Shown here: in pieces, positions 11,004 to 23,934 of the stretch | How the letters are laid out: every line of letters starts with the position of its first letter | How positions within the stretch are numbered: position 1 is the first letter of the stretch | DNA from: Dasyornis broadbenti | Taxonomy: Eukaryota; Chordata; Aves; Passeriformes; Dasyornithidae | DNA: 64,000 bases | Direction: 5' to 3' | NCBI GenBank assembly: GCA_013397935.1 | Contig: VZRN01004247.1 | Span: 671,204-735,203, forward strand | Notes under the pieces: model-generated | Told to the model about the DNA's origin: nothing | Seen by the model: only the letters and a program-made list of their open reading frames with translations | The model's database searches: none | Program-made: the position numbers and the translations under genes

Positions 11004-11713
11004 TCTTTCGGGCATCAGTAAATACATATTCATATAAGAAATTGTATATAAGTAATAGAAGTGTGAATCTCGGTGTGTATGATAGGCAGACACTCCTACC
11101 CCCTTCTCCCTCCCACTCCTGTATCAAGCTGGCACTGAAACAAAATAATGTCGACTTTCTAACCTGTAACTCTGGTTTGAAGGTTTTCTTTCCCAGTTTT
11201 TGGTATGTGCAGCTACGTGTGCAAGAAATCACCTCATTAGCACAGCAGTGTGCCCTAGAATCAGTCCTGATTGTTATAGCAATTCTACTGATTGCAACTA
11301 GGAATGGTCTGGTTTTAAGTGCTTTGTGGAAACTTCTGTGTTGTGGCTCTTGTGTATCACTGGGTGGCAAAATCTTGGCTTTATTGCTAGAATGATCATT
11401 GAGGCACAGAATGAGGGGATCCAGCTTAAGGCTGTCCTTGAACTATGCTAGACTTGCTCTGCAAGATTATCCCAGATTTCTAGACAAAGTGTGTTGGACC
11501 CAGCTTTGTATCCCTAAATAGTACTTAAAACCTGGGGTTTTCTTTTGTTCTGGTGTGCCAACAATTGCTATGTATAATTTTACCTTCCAACTTAAACTAG
11601 CAGAACTTACAACAATGGCATTAACAAAAAGACTAGTCTCTTGCACAACCCTTTGGGTTTCATCCTATATAAAATGAATAGAGATGTATATGTGTACATT
11701 GTATGTATGCTAT

Positions 11714-11736
11714 ATACTATACTGTGAGTATAGTAT
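11714..11736. repeat. Perfect 10-bp inverted repeat with 3-base loop
   Basis: ATACTATACT is followed by GTG and then AGTATAGTAT. The arms are exact reverse complements. The surroundings are AT-rich, so this is probably low-complexity sequence rather than a functional hairpin. Confidence 0.8.
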
Positions 11737-12309
11737 GCAGTGTATATTAGATATAATTTTCACTTTCTGGAAGCAATGGAGAAATGTCTCACAGGGTACG
11801 GGACAGTTTGCAACACGGAGGGATCCATTACAAGACACAACAGGTCTTCCCAAACTTAGTTTGCACATCAGATGGCAGTGAGGCACCACCAGCAGCAGTG
11901 GCATGTGGTTGGCTTTGCACAAAGAAAGTTACACCTCCTTTTTCTCTGCTCTTTTACTGGACACCACACCCTCATAAACTTGGGCTGTGGTCTGCATCAC
12001 TCAGCCTCAGGCCTTCTCCCCGGTGCTGAGCCAGATACGCAGGTCCCACGCTAGCTGGGTTCCTGGAGGCTCCCAGGGCACGCCTCCACAGGGTCACCTC
12101 TGCCTGCTTTGCTAAAAACAGAACATGGCTTTTGCTGGCTCAGCCTGCCTGCAAGCACTAGTCTCAGCCTCTGCTATTTACCCTCTTTATGTTGCAGCTC
12201 TGAGCCAAAATAGCAAAACCACATTCTTTTGCTGTCTAATCATCCTGATCATCATAAGCAGGAGCTGTTCTCTTTCAGCATCTCAAAAGGTACAAACAAA
12301 TTACATTAG

Positions 12310-12400
12310 GTTAGGGTAATGAGGTAGGAAAGGACTTCTTGGACTATCAGATCCATTCTCCCACTCCTGTAGATACCACATCATATAGTCCTTTCTCTGT
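12310..12400 (-). repeat. Possible degraded CR1/L3-type LINE tail (antisense)
   Basis: The phrase taggaaaggacttcttgg followed by actatcagatccattctc resembles the reverse complement of LINE tails of the CR1 group (ggaagggacct...atcatctagtcc). Divergence is high and no terminal repeat is visible. Confidence 0.3.
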
Positions 12401-15400
12401 TCCTGTCAAGCTCTGTCTGATAGCATGGGAATTTTTTCCCCTGACTGCCCAAACTCATACTTATTCCAAACACTCTCATGATTTCAAGCTCTGATTTCCA
12501 GTCTAACATAAGCTGTGGCTAGTCTGAGTCCTTTTGTTCTTGTTCAAACACTGTCCTTTAGTGTACAGAACATTTTAGAGCTTTCATTTCCTCTACAAAA
12601 ATCATCACCAATCATAGCCCTCCTTCAGATGTACCAAATCCAGGATTTATTAAACCAAGAAGTTATTGCCTTTCTCCTCTTAAAAAGAGGAGGTAATTAG
12701 TTTCTTGGAGCATCCTACAATTCTCTACATTGTTTGCACCTTCAGCTTATGTTTATGTCACAGGAGTGAGCATCATTTGACCCTCTCATTCAAGATGACA
12801 TCTCCCCGTTGTCTTCAACAATGATGCTTCTACTTTTTCTCTTTTTAGTCATATTTTTAGCAGTAGAAAAATGAAGAGTTATTTGGTAAAGGCGAAATAA
12901 ACCGTCTTGAAATATACCTGGGTATTAGGCTAAATTGACATTTGTGCACAGATTTCTCAGCGTCCAGCTCTGTGGGCTATTTCCATTCAAAGCCTAGATC
13001 AGGATGTGTCTTGTAAGGTTTTTTTCTTGGTCAGGTCCAGAAATGGAAGAGATTTTAGTTCTCATTCTGGCAGATATTGCCTGTTAGGGCTGATACCTCA
13101 TGAAAAACCTGTGTGTGATTTTAGTGTGGTTAAATTGAAAGCCAGATTTTCACCTTATTTGGAAAAAAGCCATCAGCCTAAAGCTAATCCAGGCCCACAA
13201 GCCTGCTCCATCCACCGGCAGTATCATCTGCTGTGATTATTTAATTTACAAACATGTGCAATAATTATATTCCAGTGTTACATTCACAGATTTGGTATTC
13301 TGAAAAGAAGGGGAGAGCAAGGGCTGCAGATGAAACATTTATCAACTCTTTGATTCACCAGGAAGGTGTGGAGAATCAGATGATTACATTTTGTGTGTAG
13401 CAATGGTATACGTCTATAAGAGGAACTTTTGCAAGAGAATTCAGGTGATTTTGGTGTTATGTTTGGATTGGAAACCTAAATCCATGCCTTGCTTTGGTAT
13501 GGCTGTGGTCACAGTTGCAGTAATTTTCAGTAATTTTGACTTAAACGTTTAACATCTCCAAACTGTGGACACAGCTATCAACATCTAGATGTTTCATGGC
13601 ATGTTAGTCTCTTCAGATGCCTAGAGGAATAGGTAATTCTAGATAACAACATTGACAAACACATAATGTGTCCAAGGTCCAAACTTCCAGCAGATTAACC
13701 CTGTCTAAGTGTGGGCTTCCTCAACACCGTCTGTATTGTTCCTGGCTGCTCTGTGCCACCTGCACTTGGTGCACATCAGTGTGTATATGATTGCAGAGTG
13801 AGACAGTTCATTGCCCTGCAGCAGATGACTCTGTGATCCATGATCTAAACAGGAATACTGGTGCAGAGGAGAAGGCAGGAAGATGTGACTATGGAAAGAA
13901 GTAAGGGCAGAACCTAGTGACACAATTAAAATTTGAATTAAACCCTGTATTTCCTCACAGATTTCCACTACAGACAGTACTGATCATCATGCCACCTCAC
14001 TGTATATAGAATATTCCTTCATAGTGATCAGCATAAAAAGTACACTGCAATCTTAAAAGCCATAGGCAAATAGGTGGAACTCCCCAAATGCAACAGCCTC
14101 CATAAGATACCAACAAAGGTGTAATATACTCCCAGGCTATGAGACAGCCCTGCACCTGCTTAGAGGAGAGTGCTGCAGATACCTGTGTCCCCCACCCAAT
14201 CAAGAAACCTTCTCCTAAAGGAAGGGACAGTGCTTTTTAGTGAACTCTTGAATGCTACGTACAAATTTAGTCCTGTAAAAGAAATTACAGTGGCTGTCTA
14301 CCCTGGGTATCACAGTTACCCATGAGAACCTGAACTGGAACCTACACAGGGAGCCATACAACAATTATAATTTACCCTGGAAGAGATCAAAGCTCGGAAT
14401 TTTGCCAGAGCCCGCCTCCTAACCATTAACCAACCTCCCAAGCTCTTCAAACCCATTGTCAGAAGCAGACTTCCTGCAGCCCAGTAAACACTGGGTGAAA
14501 CTGTATTATGCCTGAGCAGCAATTGCAGACCTGCAGACTACAGGTCCCTGACACCTTTGAAAGTTTTCCCACAAGTGAACTACCAATGTCTGTTGATGCT
14601 ACATGTGCATTCCAGAGCAGATTGCCCTTTGTAAACCCACCTAGTGCCCCCATGGAAACCCTATGGGCGTAACCCATCTGTCCTAGGATAAGCAAAAAGC
14701 ACTACAGGACAGGAACATGCTTTTACGGTGAGGAAACCTTTTTCCCATCACCAACACCCTGCCCCTAATCCCTCAGTTCTGATCCTCAAAGAAGATCCAT
14801 AAATGATAAGCCTGAGAACTGAAACGGATAACTTGTCAGAGACAGTGATCTTACAGCATTTTATGGTTTTCAAATCCCTCTTCAACCCAGCCCTTCACTG
14901 TTTGGTGTTAACTGCCTGCCTTTCCTTGTTTCACAGGGGGAATATGAACTTTATCACCTTTCCCTTGCTAATTCCCTCACCCATTCCTGTTAAGAATTAG
15001 CTCCTCTTTTTTGCATGTCTGATTGATTGACATAATTCAATTAAGCTCAGGCCATTGTCTTCCAACCTGTCTTTAGTCTGAAATTTGCTGTTTCTTTTTT
15101 AGCTTTAAAGGAAGTCTTTGAGTACCTTAAAGTTGATGTAGTAAGAGATGTACTTTCTCCAGCAGATGGCAACAAACTACTAAATTATTCATAGAATGTC
15201 TGAGAGGTAGGACTCATTCCCATGCAAGTCAGATGGGAAATGAATTTGTGTTTGAGAAAGGGGCTTAGTACAATACACTGCTGTCTTCCTTCGAAACATT
15301 TAAGAAAATACTTTGAAGCTAGTGGCATTGTCATTTCATTTCAACTTATTATTCTGTAATCTGAAAATGTAGTATAATATTGTTGTTGTATCTCTGTCTC

Positions 15401-15786
15401 CACATTTAACAAGAGTGGCAGTGAACAGATGAACCACAACATCTCTGTGCATCTCCCATGGCATTGCTTTTATTTCCAAGGAGCAATAAAGTACTTCAGA
15501 GGCCAGGATAGTGGAAGCTGTATTCTAACATTGTTTCTCTCTCTTTTTTTTCCCCCCAAAGGCGTTTCAAAACCACACCATCTCCAGTTCACACCAGAAG
15601 TATCCATTAGCTGCTATAGAATTGTGAAGCATTTCTATTGCTGTAGACTCAGAAACTATGGAGTTCCTATCAATCAAGATCTGTATATGGGAAAGCAAGT
15701 ACTAGAATCTTTCCTCCTTGGATTTCACCTGTCATAATTTTTCTGTGAATGGACACAGCCTGATGTTTCACTAACTTTGTATTGTG

Positions 15787-15820
15787 TCTGCTTCTGCTTC
15801 TGCCTCTGCCTCTGCCTCTG
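15787..15820 (+). repeat. Hexamer/trinucleotide repeat (CTCTGC)n
   Basis: About five units of TCTGCT or TCTGCC follow one another without interruption. It is a simple repeat in intergenic sequence. Confidence 0.9.
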
Positions 15821-18740
15821 TGAAGTTGACAGAAAATGATACAAAGAAGCGTTTGACATCACTTCCTGCAGGTTGCAGTAACCATACTAGGCACACCACA
15901 AGGGAACACCAGACTCAGGCTCTTGTCTTCACCCCTTTGTCTGTCACTTCTTTTAAGTGGTAATTATAGTTACGCTTGATTTTTCCCAGGGAGGATGCAC
16001 ACTCAGGTGCATGACAAACACCGGGTGACTCAGAATGGGTTGTGTCATTGCTTGCAATTATGAATTCGACCAGCTGGGCAGTGGCTGTACCTCGATTTCT
16101 TCTGTGTCCCGTGACATCACGGGATCCAGTTTGCTCTGGCACCTGCACTCTAGTTTAGCCCCTCTTTCAATCTAGATCCCCACCCACCTGCCCTGTGCAT
16201 GATGACATTGTCACCTGTTCTCATTGTGCTCCCATTTCTCATTGTTTAGGGTTTCTCTTGTGCAGCACTGTGAATAGACTCAGAAATGTGATCCCAGGCC
16301 AGGTAACAGTGAAGGCGTGTTAGGAGGGGCTGACAATTTTTTTTCCCTTTCTCTTGATGAGAAGAGTTTTAAAACTGCCACCTCCCAAAACATGTGATGC
16401 TTTTTCTGAGGCAACATATTTTGATAGGATTTGAAAAAATGATAGTGGCTTCCACTCTGTGGCTTTCAGACAAGACTGGGGAGCAGAATATCAGCCAGGG
16501 ACACAGAATACCGTGTTGTCAGAGGAGCAGAATATGAGCAATATGAAGTATTGCTCAGAAGCCAGTAAATATCAGGACCACTAGCTCGGCAAAAAAGCGG
16601 AGTGTCACAATGGTCCAATATTATAACAATGCATTTCAGAAGGGAAAGTATATGGAATAGTTTGAGCTTATTTGTAGTGTCGCCCCTCAAGGGATAAGTC
16701 CTAGTCTCCTCCTCATCCAGACTGGGTATGTACTGTTTTTGATTTGGTCCATAGGTGTTCTTCTCCTGCCACAGCAGCAGAGAGAAAAATTATTATAAGT
16801 AATAGCAATGGGAAGGAAGTGTCTTCCCCTAAATAAGTGAGTTTTTTTAATAACAGGACTTTGTACAATGTATGTTTGGTCATAACAATCACACACAGCC
16901 TAAATATAGAAATCTATTTCCATTGTCAAACACTTTAATGGAGCAGCTTTTCTGTGCAGCCCAGCTGAGTAACAGCTAAACACTAACAGTACCTGAAATC
17001 TGTATTTGAACTGCCTGGAAAGAGTTTGATCTTCTGCACTTAATTCCTGGTGGATGGGAATTCACATCATGAGAAATACCATCATAATTTGTACTAATTA
17101 TAATTCCTGGGAGTGAGGCCAAATACAGCCTTGCAGACTGTGTATTTCCCACTCAAGCACAGCTGATTTTGGCAGAGGAGCATGTCAGGCAAGCAGCACA
17201 CAATGAGGCTCTCCTAATGTACCTGCTACCTACATGGGCAGAGCCAGTCCCCATGGCTATTGGCTCAGCAGCTCAGGGAATGGGACAGATTTTCACTGCA
17301 AAAAACCTAAAAGTGTACAAGAAAATTTAGCAAACCCAAACTATCCGACTTCTCACCGCATTGTGAAACTAAACCTGCATCCTTTGTTAGCTCTCAGAAC
17401 AAAGGCAGGACCTGAAAAAACGAATCCATGGGAGCTGCCCTGTTTGTTTGCTTAATCGCTTCGTTTATATATAGATTAAAAATCACTTAAGCTCATTGAC
17501 AAGTTAAGTGTGTGTCAACCAACGATTGTCAGAAACTGCAAGGAAAAAAGAGCACAGTCACAGAAGGAAGAGATTTTGGGAAAGGAATAAGAGAAAAACG
17601 GCTGGATCTTTGGAGTGGAGCAACAGTGTATCTTCTTAAGGGACAGCCATTCCTAAGTAAACAGCACACAGGAAACATGAACTGTCAGCTTCTCTTCGTC
17701 TCTTGCCCCTGCCAACAGCAAAAAATTTGGTGAATTATCCCTCATTTACATTCACTTCTTCTGATTAAATGGAAATGCCATAGTTCACAGAATGTCAGCC
17801 AGTGTCTGAAATGTACTGGAAAAGCTTTGCCAGATCCTCGCTCGCTGTGCTGCCTGTCCCGGCTGCAGTGTAGCATGTCCTTGCCAGTCCCATTGGAGGC
17901 ACAGCCACACCACACACACTGCACAGTATTGCCTGCCCCAGCACATTCTGCCTTTTCTGGAGCACTTCAGCTGTCTCCTGGCTCTGAACTAGCACTGAAG
18001 AGCATGGCACTGGAAAAAGCCAGTCCAATGCAAGCCAGTCCCTTGAGATTGCAGCCTCTTGCTGTAGCAAGACTATCTGGCACGTTTTAGCAGCAGCCTA
18101 GTTTCTAGTACCATCCCCATTTTTTGCAGCTATAGAAATTTAAGACTGTGCTAGTGAAAACACTTGATTAAAAAGCAAACTGCTAGAGAAAACTGCAGAG
18201 GAAAATACTTCTTGGTGTTCCCAGGAAGCTTGATGGCTGTCTCTAAAGAGTGGACATGCTTTGTCGTCCACTGAACCTGAAGGGTTGCAGTGCTTATGAC
18301 TTTCTGTCAACCAAGGGAAAGGCATTCTAGACTGTGCCTGACTGAAAGAATTCTTCTTAAGTTTATCAGTAGTATAGGTGAAACAGCTGTGTATCTTCTC
18401 AGTGTGGATGCAAACGGCAGCAAGACAAGCGCAGGAACTGCTAATCAGTGGCTCCTTGCAGCACAAACCTGCCTTGTGCAGACAGGTCTGCCTTGCTGAG
18501 AGAACCGTGAAGGACATCACAGTAACTAAATGAGTGGCATTCATTGACAGCCCGAGTTTAGCTCCTCCATTAGGTAGCAGCTCCACCTTCAAAGCTGATG
18601 TTGCAATATTAGGTATTGCAGTCATTAATGCTTTCCCTCCAATGCTTCCAATCACTTGGAGGTGCTACACTGGTGTGCAATGGTTGCTGCGATAGTGTGG
18701 CCATATCTCTCCTTTCAAGTAGTGTGTTCCCACTCCTCTG

Positions 18741-18845
18741 TTTGTTTAGTCATACTTATTTAGACAGTGAGCTCCTCAGGGCAGGGATGGAGCTGTCTTC
18801 TTAGCTGCCAAGGGCACAGTGTGGTGTGTGAGCTGTAAATTCAGG
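18741..18845 (+). repeat. Ancient L2/MIR-like remnant upstream of RHOV
   Basis: The phrase gacagtgagctcctcagggc followed by agggatggagctgtctt matches the well-known tail shared by L2 and MIR-type repeats (gactgtgagctcc...agggcagggac). The match is partial and old. It lies about 800 bases upstream of the RHOV ATG. Confidence 0.5.
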
Positions 18846-19179
18846 TGAATATGAAAAACAGGCAGCAGACTGGGAACTCCTGCACTTGTCCGTGCAGCTG
18901 GGAAAATACATTTTGTGGCTTTTGCCAGCAGGTAGCAACAGCTTGGCTGGGCCCCAGAAACCCAGTAATGGCAATCACACAGTTAACAGATGTGATGACT
19001 TTTGGCCATTTGTTTTCTATTGTGCTTCACAATATTGACCAGCATTGTTGGTTTTATTTCTGTCCTGATTTTATGGGAGAAATCACAGATGCCCCAAGTG
19101 GGACAAATGGCGCTGCTTCTTCTGAAAAGGAAGTAGGTGACATGGATGGAGAGCGGCTTTCCCGTGTGTGCACGACTCA

Positions 19180-19930
19180 GAGCACGGCGTGGCACCTGCC
19201 GAAACTCCGAGGGCAGGTGCTGCTCGGGAGGAATCGCGGGGAATGGGGGTGCAGCACCGGGGCCCTCGCCCTCCGGACGGCGGCGGGAGGAGACGGCCGG
19301 GCTGGGCAGGGTTGGGCCCGGCCACCTCCCGGCGGGGCGGGGCCGGGCGGGACTAGGGAAATAGGGGCTGGTTTTGTGCGCAGGGTAGTAGGTGTAGTGA
19401 TGAGGAGTGAAGTTCTGCGGCTTGGAGAGGGTGGCCCTGCACGGCAGCCCCGACAGCAGCCGGCTCGCAGGGGCATGGCTGCGGCCGCGCCGCGCCGCTC
19501 CCCACTCTGAGCCCTGTCGAGCCCCCGGGGCCATTGCCAGTGCCATTGCCATGCCTCCCCAGGAGCTCCTGGATTACGCACCCGCCCTACGGAGACACAG
19601 CCCGCCCCGGGGCAGCGGCCCGGAGCTGGGCATCAAGTGCGTGCTGGTGGGCGATGGCGCCGTGGGCAAGACCAGCCTGGTGGTCAGCTACACCACCAAC
19701 GGGTACCCCGACGAGTACCAGCCCACCGCCCTCGACACCTTCTCCGGTAGGTGCCCGCCCGGGATGCACGGGGCATGGGGCAACCGGGGGAATGCAATCT
19801 GGCGCAGCGGAACGCGCCCCGGGACGCGGCGTCGGGAGGAGCGGGTGGATAGTGGCGAGCGCTCCCGGGGCCACGGGCTGCCCGCGGGGCTGCGCACCGG
19901 GCGCTCTGCGGACAGCGCAGCCTGAAGGGG
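19180..19930 (+). promoter_or_regulatory. RHOV: CpG-island promoter of RHOV
   Basis: A dense CpG and GC tract covers the upstream region, exon 1 and the start of intron 1. Overlapping GC boxes of Sp1 type (ggcggggcggggc) lie at 19331-19343, about 210 bases before the ATG. No TATA box is seen. The transcription start was not located. Confidence 0.75.
19551..19746 (+). CDS. RHOV: RHOV coding exon 1
   Basis: The 196-nt exon encodes residues 1-65 and the first base of V66. It carries the N-terminal extension, the P-loop and switch I (YQPTALDTF). The donor is TCCG|gtaggt. Very high GC distinguishes it from exons 2 and 3. Confidence 0.95.
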
Positions 19931-22900
19931 CACAGCCTGAGGGGATTTCTGGGACTCGCACCGAGTCCCTCCGGCATTTTGCGAGGTTTAGCAGGTGAAG
20001 GTCCTGCGTTCTACAGCTGTCCTGCTGTGTCAACCCAGTACGTGTCGAGCTGGTTGCAAGTTCTATGAACTTGGGCACCTTCCTGGTTTTGTGGTGCTGT
20101 TATGACTAAATAGAAGGGGGCTTAGGTTTTTTTTTTTATTGTTTGTCATGATTTTAGCTTCAGAAATAGCCTATAGTGTAATGCTATGATTTTAGCTTCA
20201 ACTGATACTCAGGAATACCATCCTTTTCCCCACAGGTACGGTGAAGTTAGCATTGAACAGAAGTTGTCAAAAAGTTGAAGAGCTTTATAACTCTGGCTAG
20301 AATTGCAAGTTGATGAGCTCTCATTAGTTTTCACTTTTGTAAATGCTATCTTTGTTCTTGTTCTACATTCCTCTTCCTTTGGGCTCCAATTTCTAATATA
20401 AACCCCAGGAGAATACAAAGCCCTTTGAAAGGTTTCTTATCTTCATTTGATATGAAGAAACAAAACACTACTTGACAATGTAGATTGGTAGATTAGAGAT
20501 GTGCTCAAGTCAGACCAGGAATGAGACATCTAATGCGTCATAGTCTTAGGGGTGCTTAGAGGGAGTGTTATGTTTGTCTGAATATCCCCCCCAGTTGCTC
20601 TCTCTGAGAGCTATTGATTTACCTTGACCCTCTCCAAGCTATTCCACTGTCACTTGAAGGAAGTGAACTGAGAACATGCTGCTGTTCAGGGTCCAGAAGC
20701 CCTTTGGGAGCAGATGTAAGGAATCATGAGTCTGCCAAGGGAAAGGTTACTGCTCTTTCTGCTCTCTTTACATTTATGTGTATGGATTGGACTAAGAAAG
20801 GTTTAAAATTCCTGTAGTTATTAGACTACACATTTTTGGAAGGGCAAATCCGTAATAAAATGGTCCAGAAAGGTGAAGGCAGGATGAGCGCAGAGACTCT
20901 TGATTAATGGCATGTAATTTGAAGATTGCGTATGGGCTTAGTCCCAGTCTGAATGTCCAAATAATGACTTCAGAGGTTCACAGGTTTTGTAACTGATAGA
21001 AATCAAAAACATTAAAAATGTGTCTTGTGAAGATCACTTTCTGCTATTAGGAGGAAATGGAAAAACAGACAAGTTTCCCTTCCCACTCCTACTCTTAGCC
21101 TGGATAAGCCTGAAGGAAGTCCCTTCCTGGAGTCACGTATTATGGTCCAGGATCCACTTCAGAAATTTCAACCCAATTCCTTTCACTCTTGGGGACCACC
21201 TGCCATTGCAACGGCCAGCAGAATTGAGCAGTTTACATTCTAATCTTAATCCTGGTCATGGGACTGTGATGCCAACAACAAGATAGGAGAAGGTGTTGCA
21301 TTATCAGGGGAATGTCTCTGGGCCAGTGACCCAGCCACATACATCTGTCTGGCTGCTACCTCCTGCTGAGTGTCGCTGCCAGGTAGAGCAGCCTTGAGTG
21401 AGATGTGTACCCAGTGACCTTTCTCCACCAGGCTATCCTGTTCTGCCAGCCCCTTTGCTATTGTACCATGATCCATCCTCATCCTGAGGGTGTGGACCTT
21501 GTGAGGGCGGTATTTGGAGGGCTCCTGCAGAGTTTCTAGTGTTGCTCAGGCTAGCAGCAGATGGGACGAAACTTTGTGCAAACGCTGGAGCAGTAGGTAA
21601 TCTATGTGGTGACTTTCTTCTGAAGACAGCAAAACATTTCAGAGATGCTAATTCCTTCTCTTAATGCACTTGTGAGACAGAGGAAACCAGATTCTAGAAA
21701 GGCAAATGCTGCTGCCTTGAAGATCAAGTCAGGATCTAGCAGGTTCTTTGATCAGGAACAGGTTTCTCTTCCTCCTCTGGGGCAAAGATATGGTAACAAC
21801 CCAACTGTTTCCCAGTCACAAGGAAGAAATGACTTTCAGCTACGCTGCAAGGAGTGGCATTGTGGCGGATGCACCCACCCCTTCATTTTTCTTCCAGTCT
21901 CCCTCTCCCATCAAACTTCAGTTCATCTTTTTGTCTGTGTGTCCCTCTTTTTTCCCCAGACTGCTTTCAGGGAGGAGTGCTTTCCTTCAAAAGCTACTGT
22001 TAAACTCTCTTGGTTTTGTCACTCCTCACCTGGCTAATAACTTCAAGAATCACAAAAGATTGATCCTGCTTCTGGTTGGGAGATTTTTTGTTTGTTTTTT
22101 TGTGGGTTTGGGGGGGTTATTTGGTTTGGTTTTGTTTTGTTTTTTAACAAAAAGGACAACAAACCCTCCTCCCTGCACACAGCAGCGAAGTTTTGCTAGT
22201 TTGTGTCAAGTGCCAGACATTGTCATCTTAGCCATGATGTCTGCCTCTATTCATCCAAGCACAGCCCCATCCACCTTGTCAGGACTTTTAAGAGATTTCC
22301 AGTTCCCCAACCCCTTTCTCCCTCTCCTCAGTTCCCAGCCAATCTCTGTGGTGTCTATGCACTTAAACATCTAACAGTTTCATTCCCGATTCCCATCAGA
22401 GGTCCTGCCAGCCCTCAGTCTGAGTCAGCTGATACCACATGAAGGCTTACTGTGATTAGGGAGTGAAATGGGAGCAAACCTTACATGTGTAACTCAGCAG
22501 TTTTTCAGTGTGTGGATAGTCTCTGAAAGGGATTTCACTCATCACTGTTTCCTTAATAGCTTCTTCATTTCAAAGGCAGATTTTTCCTTAGCTAGGACAC
22601 TCACAGAACATTTTTTTAAAGGTGAAATTTCTGGTTTGGATGGGAAAAGTCTCCAATAGCTTGTTTAATGGAGACTGATTTGAATTTGCTTGGCAAAGAA
22701 TCTAGGAGCAAGTCTCTGAAGATCTCAGTTTGTTTTTATCCTTATCTTTTTCCTTGAATTGTGGAAGAAGAAGAACTGGTTCTCAGGAAACTGTTTGGCT
22801 AAGGGCTTTCCTTCTCTAGAGGAGCAGTTGTCCAGTAATGTGGAACTATTCTTTCAAAACACTGGAGAAGAACACAAAACACCTGAGAGCTAACTAAATC

Positions 22901-23934
22901 AGATCTACTGCAGTTCTCTTAATGTTCCCAGTGTAAGCTTCAGCTGATTCAGTGAGGTTTGGGAGAATGCTGAGCTAGGAGGAGATTTGAGTGACTTCAG
23001 TGACTCTGTTCAGCAGGGTATGAACCAGAGTGTTCAGGAAAAGCCTGTATGAGTGTATGTGTGTATGCTGGCCAACTGCTTTAGACTCATCCTTATTCTC
23101 CCTCTGCTACAGTGCAGGTCCTTGTGGATGGAGCCCCAGTCCGGATCCAGCTGTGGGACACTGCTGGACAGGTAAGCTCTATCAAGGCAGCTGTCAGCTC
23201 TGGTCCAGTGGGACGGGGATTGTTTTCAGGCTTTGAGGAAGGCAGTGTTTAACTGGGAAGAAAGGAAATGCACTAGTCCAGCACCAGCCATTTGCTGGTA
23301 TGGCAGTCACAGACAAATGACAGACACTCTCAACCCTGAAACTTGTGTCTGAAACGTGGCATGGCCACAAAGCCAGTACAATGCCCTGCCTCTGTTGCTA
23401 GCCTAGTTAACTTACAGAAAAGCTACTGGCAGCATTATGCTGTTAGAAGAGCAGTCCAGTGAAGACTTTTTTTCCTCCCTCCTTTTTCTACAGGAGGACT
23501 TTGACTGTTTGCGCTCTCTTTGTTACCCCGACACCGACGTCTTCCTTGTCTGCTTCAGTGTGGTAAACCCAAGCTCCTTCCAAAACATTACAGAGAAATG
23601 GATCCCTGAGATACGAACTCATAATCCCCGGGCACCAGTGCTGCTAGTGGGGACACAGGCAGATTTGCGGGATGATGTCAATGTCCTCATCAGCCTGGAT
23701 CGCTACCACGTGAAGCCTGTTCCCCGGCCTCAGGCAGAAGGCCTAGCTGACAAAATCCGGGCTGAAGCCTACCTGGAATGCTCAGCACTGACTCAGAAGA
23801 ACCTTAAAGAAGTTTTTGACATGGCCATTGTCAGCGGTGTTGAGCACAAGGCACGTCAGGAAAAGAAGATGACTGCCAAAGGCATCAAGACTCTCTCTAA
23901 GTGCCGCTGGAAGAAGTTCTTTTGCTTTGTCTGA
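19551..23934 (+). CDS. RHOV: RHOV, atypical Rho-family GTPase (Chp/Wrch-2), 3 coding exons, 231 aa
   Basis: Exons 19551-19746, 23113-23171 and 23494-23934 join to 696 nt: 231 codons plus stop, against 236 in human RHOV. The product is a Cdc42-related GTPase that binds PAK kinases and acts at membranes and junctions. Visible motifs are a proline-rich N-terminal extension (about 1-25), P-loop GDGAVGKT (34-41), switch I with effector threonine T59, WDTAGQ (80-85), TQAD for guanine specificity, and ECSAL. The tail KKFFCFV lacks a CAAX box; human RHOV is palmitoylated at the equivalent cysteine. Ras G12 and Q61 correspond to G36 and Q85 and are normal. One oddity is Cys90 at the position of Cdc42 Arg66. 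Upstream open frame is not the start, because MPPQEL matches the family N terminus. Confidence 0.97.
19747..23112 (+). other. RHOV intron 1
   Basis: This 3.4-kb intron starts in CpG island and becomes ordinary sequence after about 19930. It has a T/G-rich low-complexity block at 22083-22147. No other exon or element is recognised. Confidence 0.85.
22083..22147 (+). repeat. T/G-rich low-complexity tract
   Basis: Runs of T alternate with G, including GTTTG and TTTTG units and one run of seven G. It is simple sequence inside RHOV intron 1. Confidence 0.85.
23113..23171 (+). CDS. RHOV: RHOV coding exon 2
   Basis: The 59-nt exon encodes residues 66-85, VQVLVDGAPVRIQLWDTAGQ. The acceptor is ctgctacag|TGCAG and the donor GGACAG|gtaagc. 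It ends exactly at the catalytic glutamine equivalent to Ras Q61. Confidence 0.95.
23172..23493 (+). other. RHOV intron 2
   Basis: This 322-bp intron has a T-rich tract before the exon 3 acceptor. Nothing else is seen. Confidence 0.9.
23494..23934 (+). CDS. RHOV: RHOV coding exon 3
   Basis: The 441-nt exon encodes residues 86-231 and the TGA stop. The acceptor is tttttctacag|GAGGAC. It covers switch II, the guanine-specificity motifs, the Rho insert region and the C-terminal CFV tail. Confidence 0.96.
   Translation, partial: EDFDCLRSLCYPDTDVFLVCFSVVNPSSFQNITEKWIPEIRTHNPRAPVLLVGTQADLRDDVNVLISLDRYHVKPVPRPQAEGLADKIRAEAYLECSALTQKNLKEVFDMAIVSGVEHKARQEKKMTAKGIKTLSKCRWKKFFCFV

Larger units (their letters stand above)
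11004..18740. other. Intergenic tract between VPS18 and RHOV
   Basis: About 7.7 kb with no gene recognised. Open frames are short and none shows a known domain or splice-flanked exon. It holds a short perfect hairpin near 11714, a possible degraded LINE piece near 12310-12400 and a hexamer repeat near 15787. Distal RHOV or VPS18 enhancers could lie here, but nothing in the sequence identifies them. Confidence 0.8.

Noticed and set aside
10131..11017. Alternative LTR limits starting at TGTCCCACA and ending GGGCATCA
   Set aside because: The flanks (GTAC and GTAA) match less well, and this start does not coincide with the composition change at 9946. It remains a fallback boundary.
19407..19550. 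In-frame extension upstream of the RHOV start
   Set aside because: It lies in the CpG-island 5' UTR. The family N terminus matches the ATG at 19551, and the upstream peptide resembles nothing in RHOV or RHOU.
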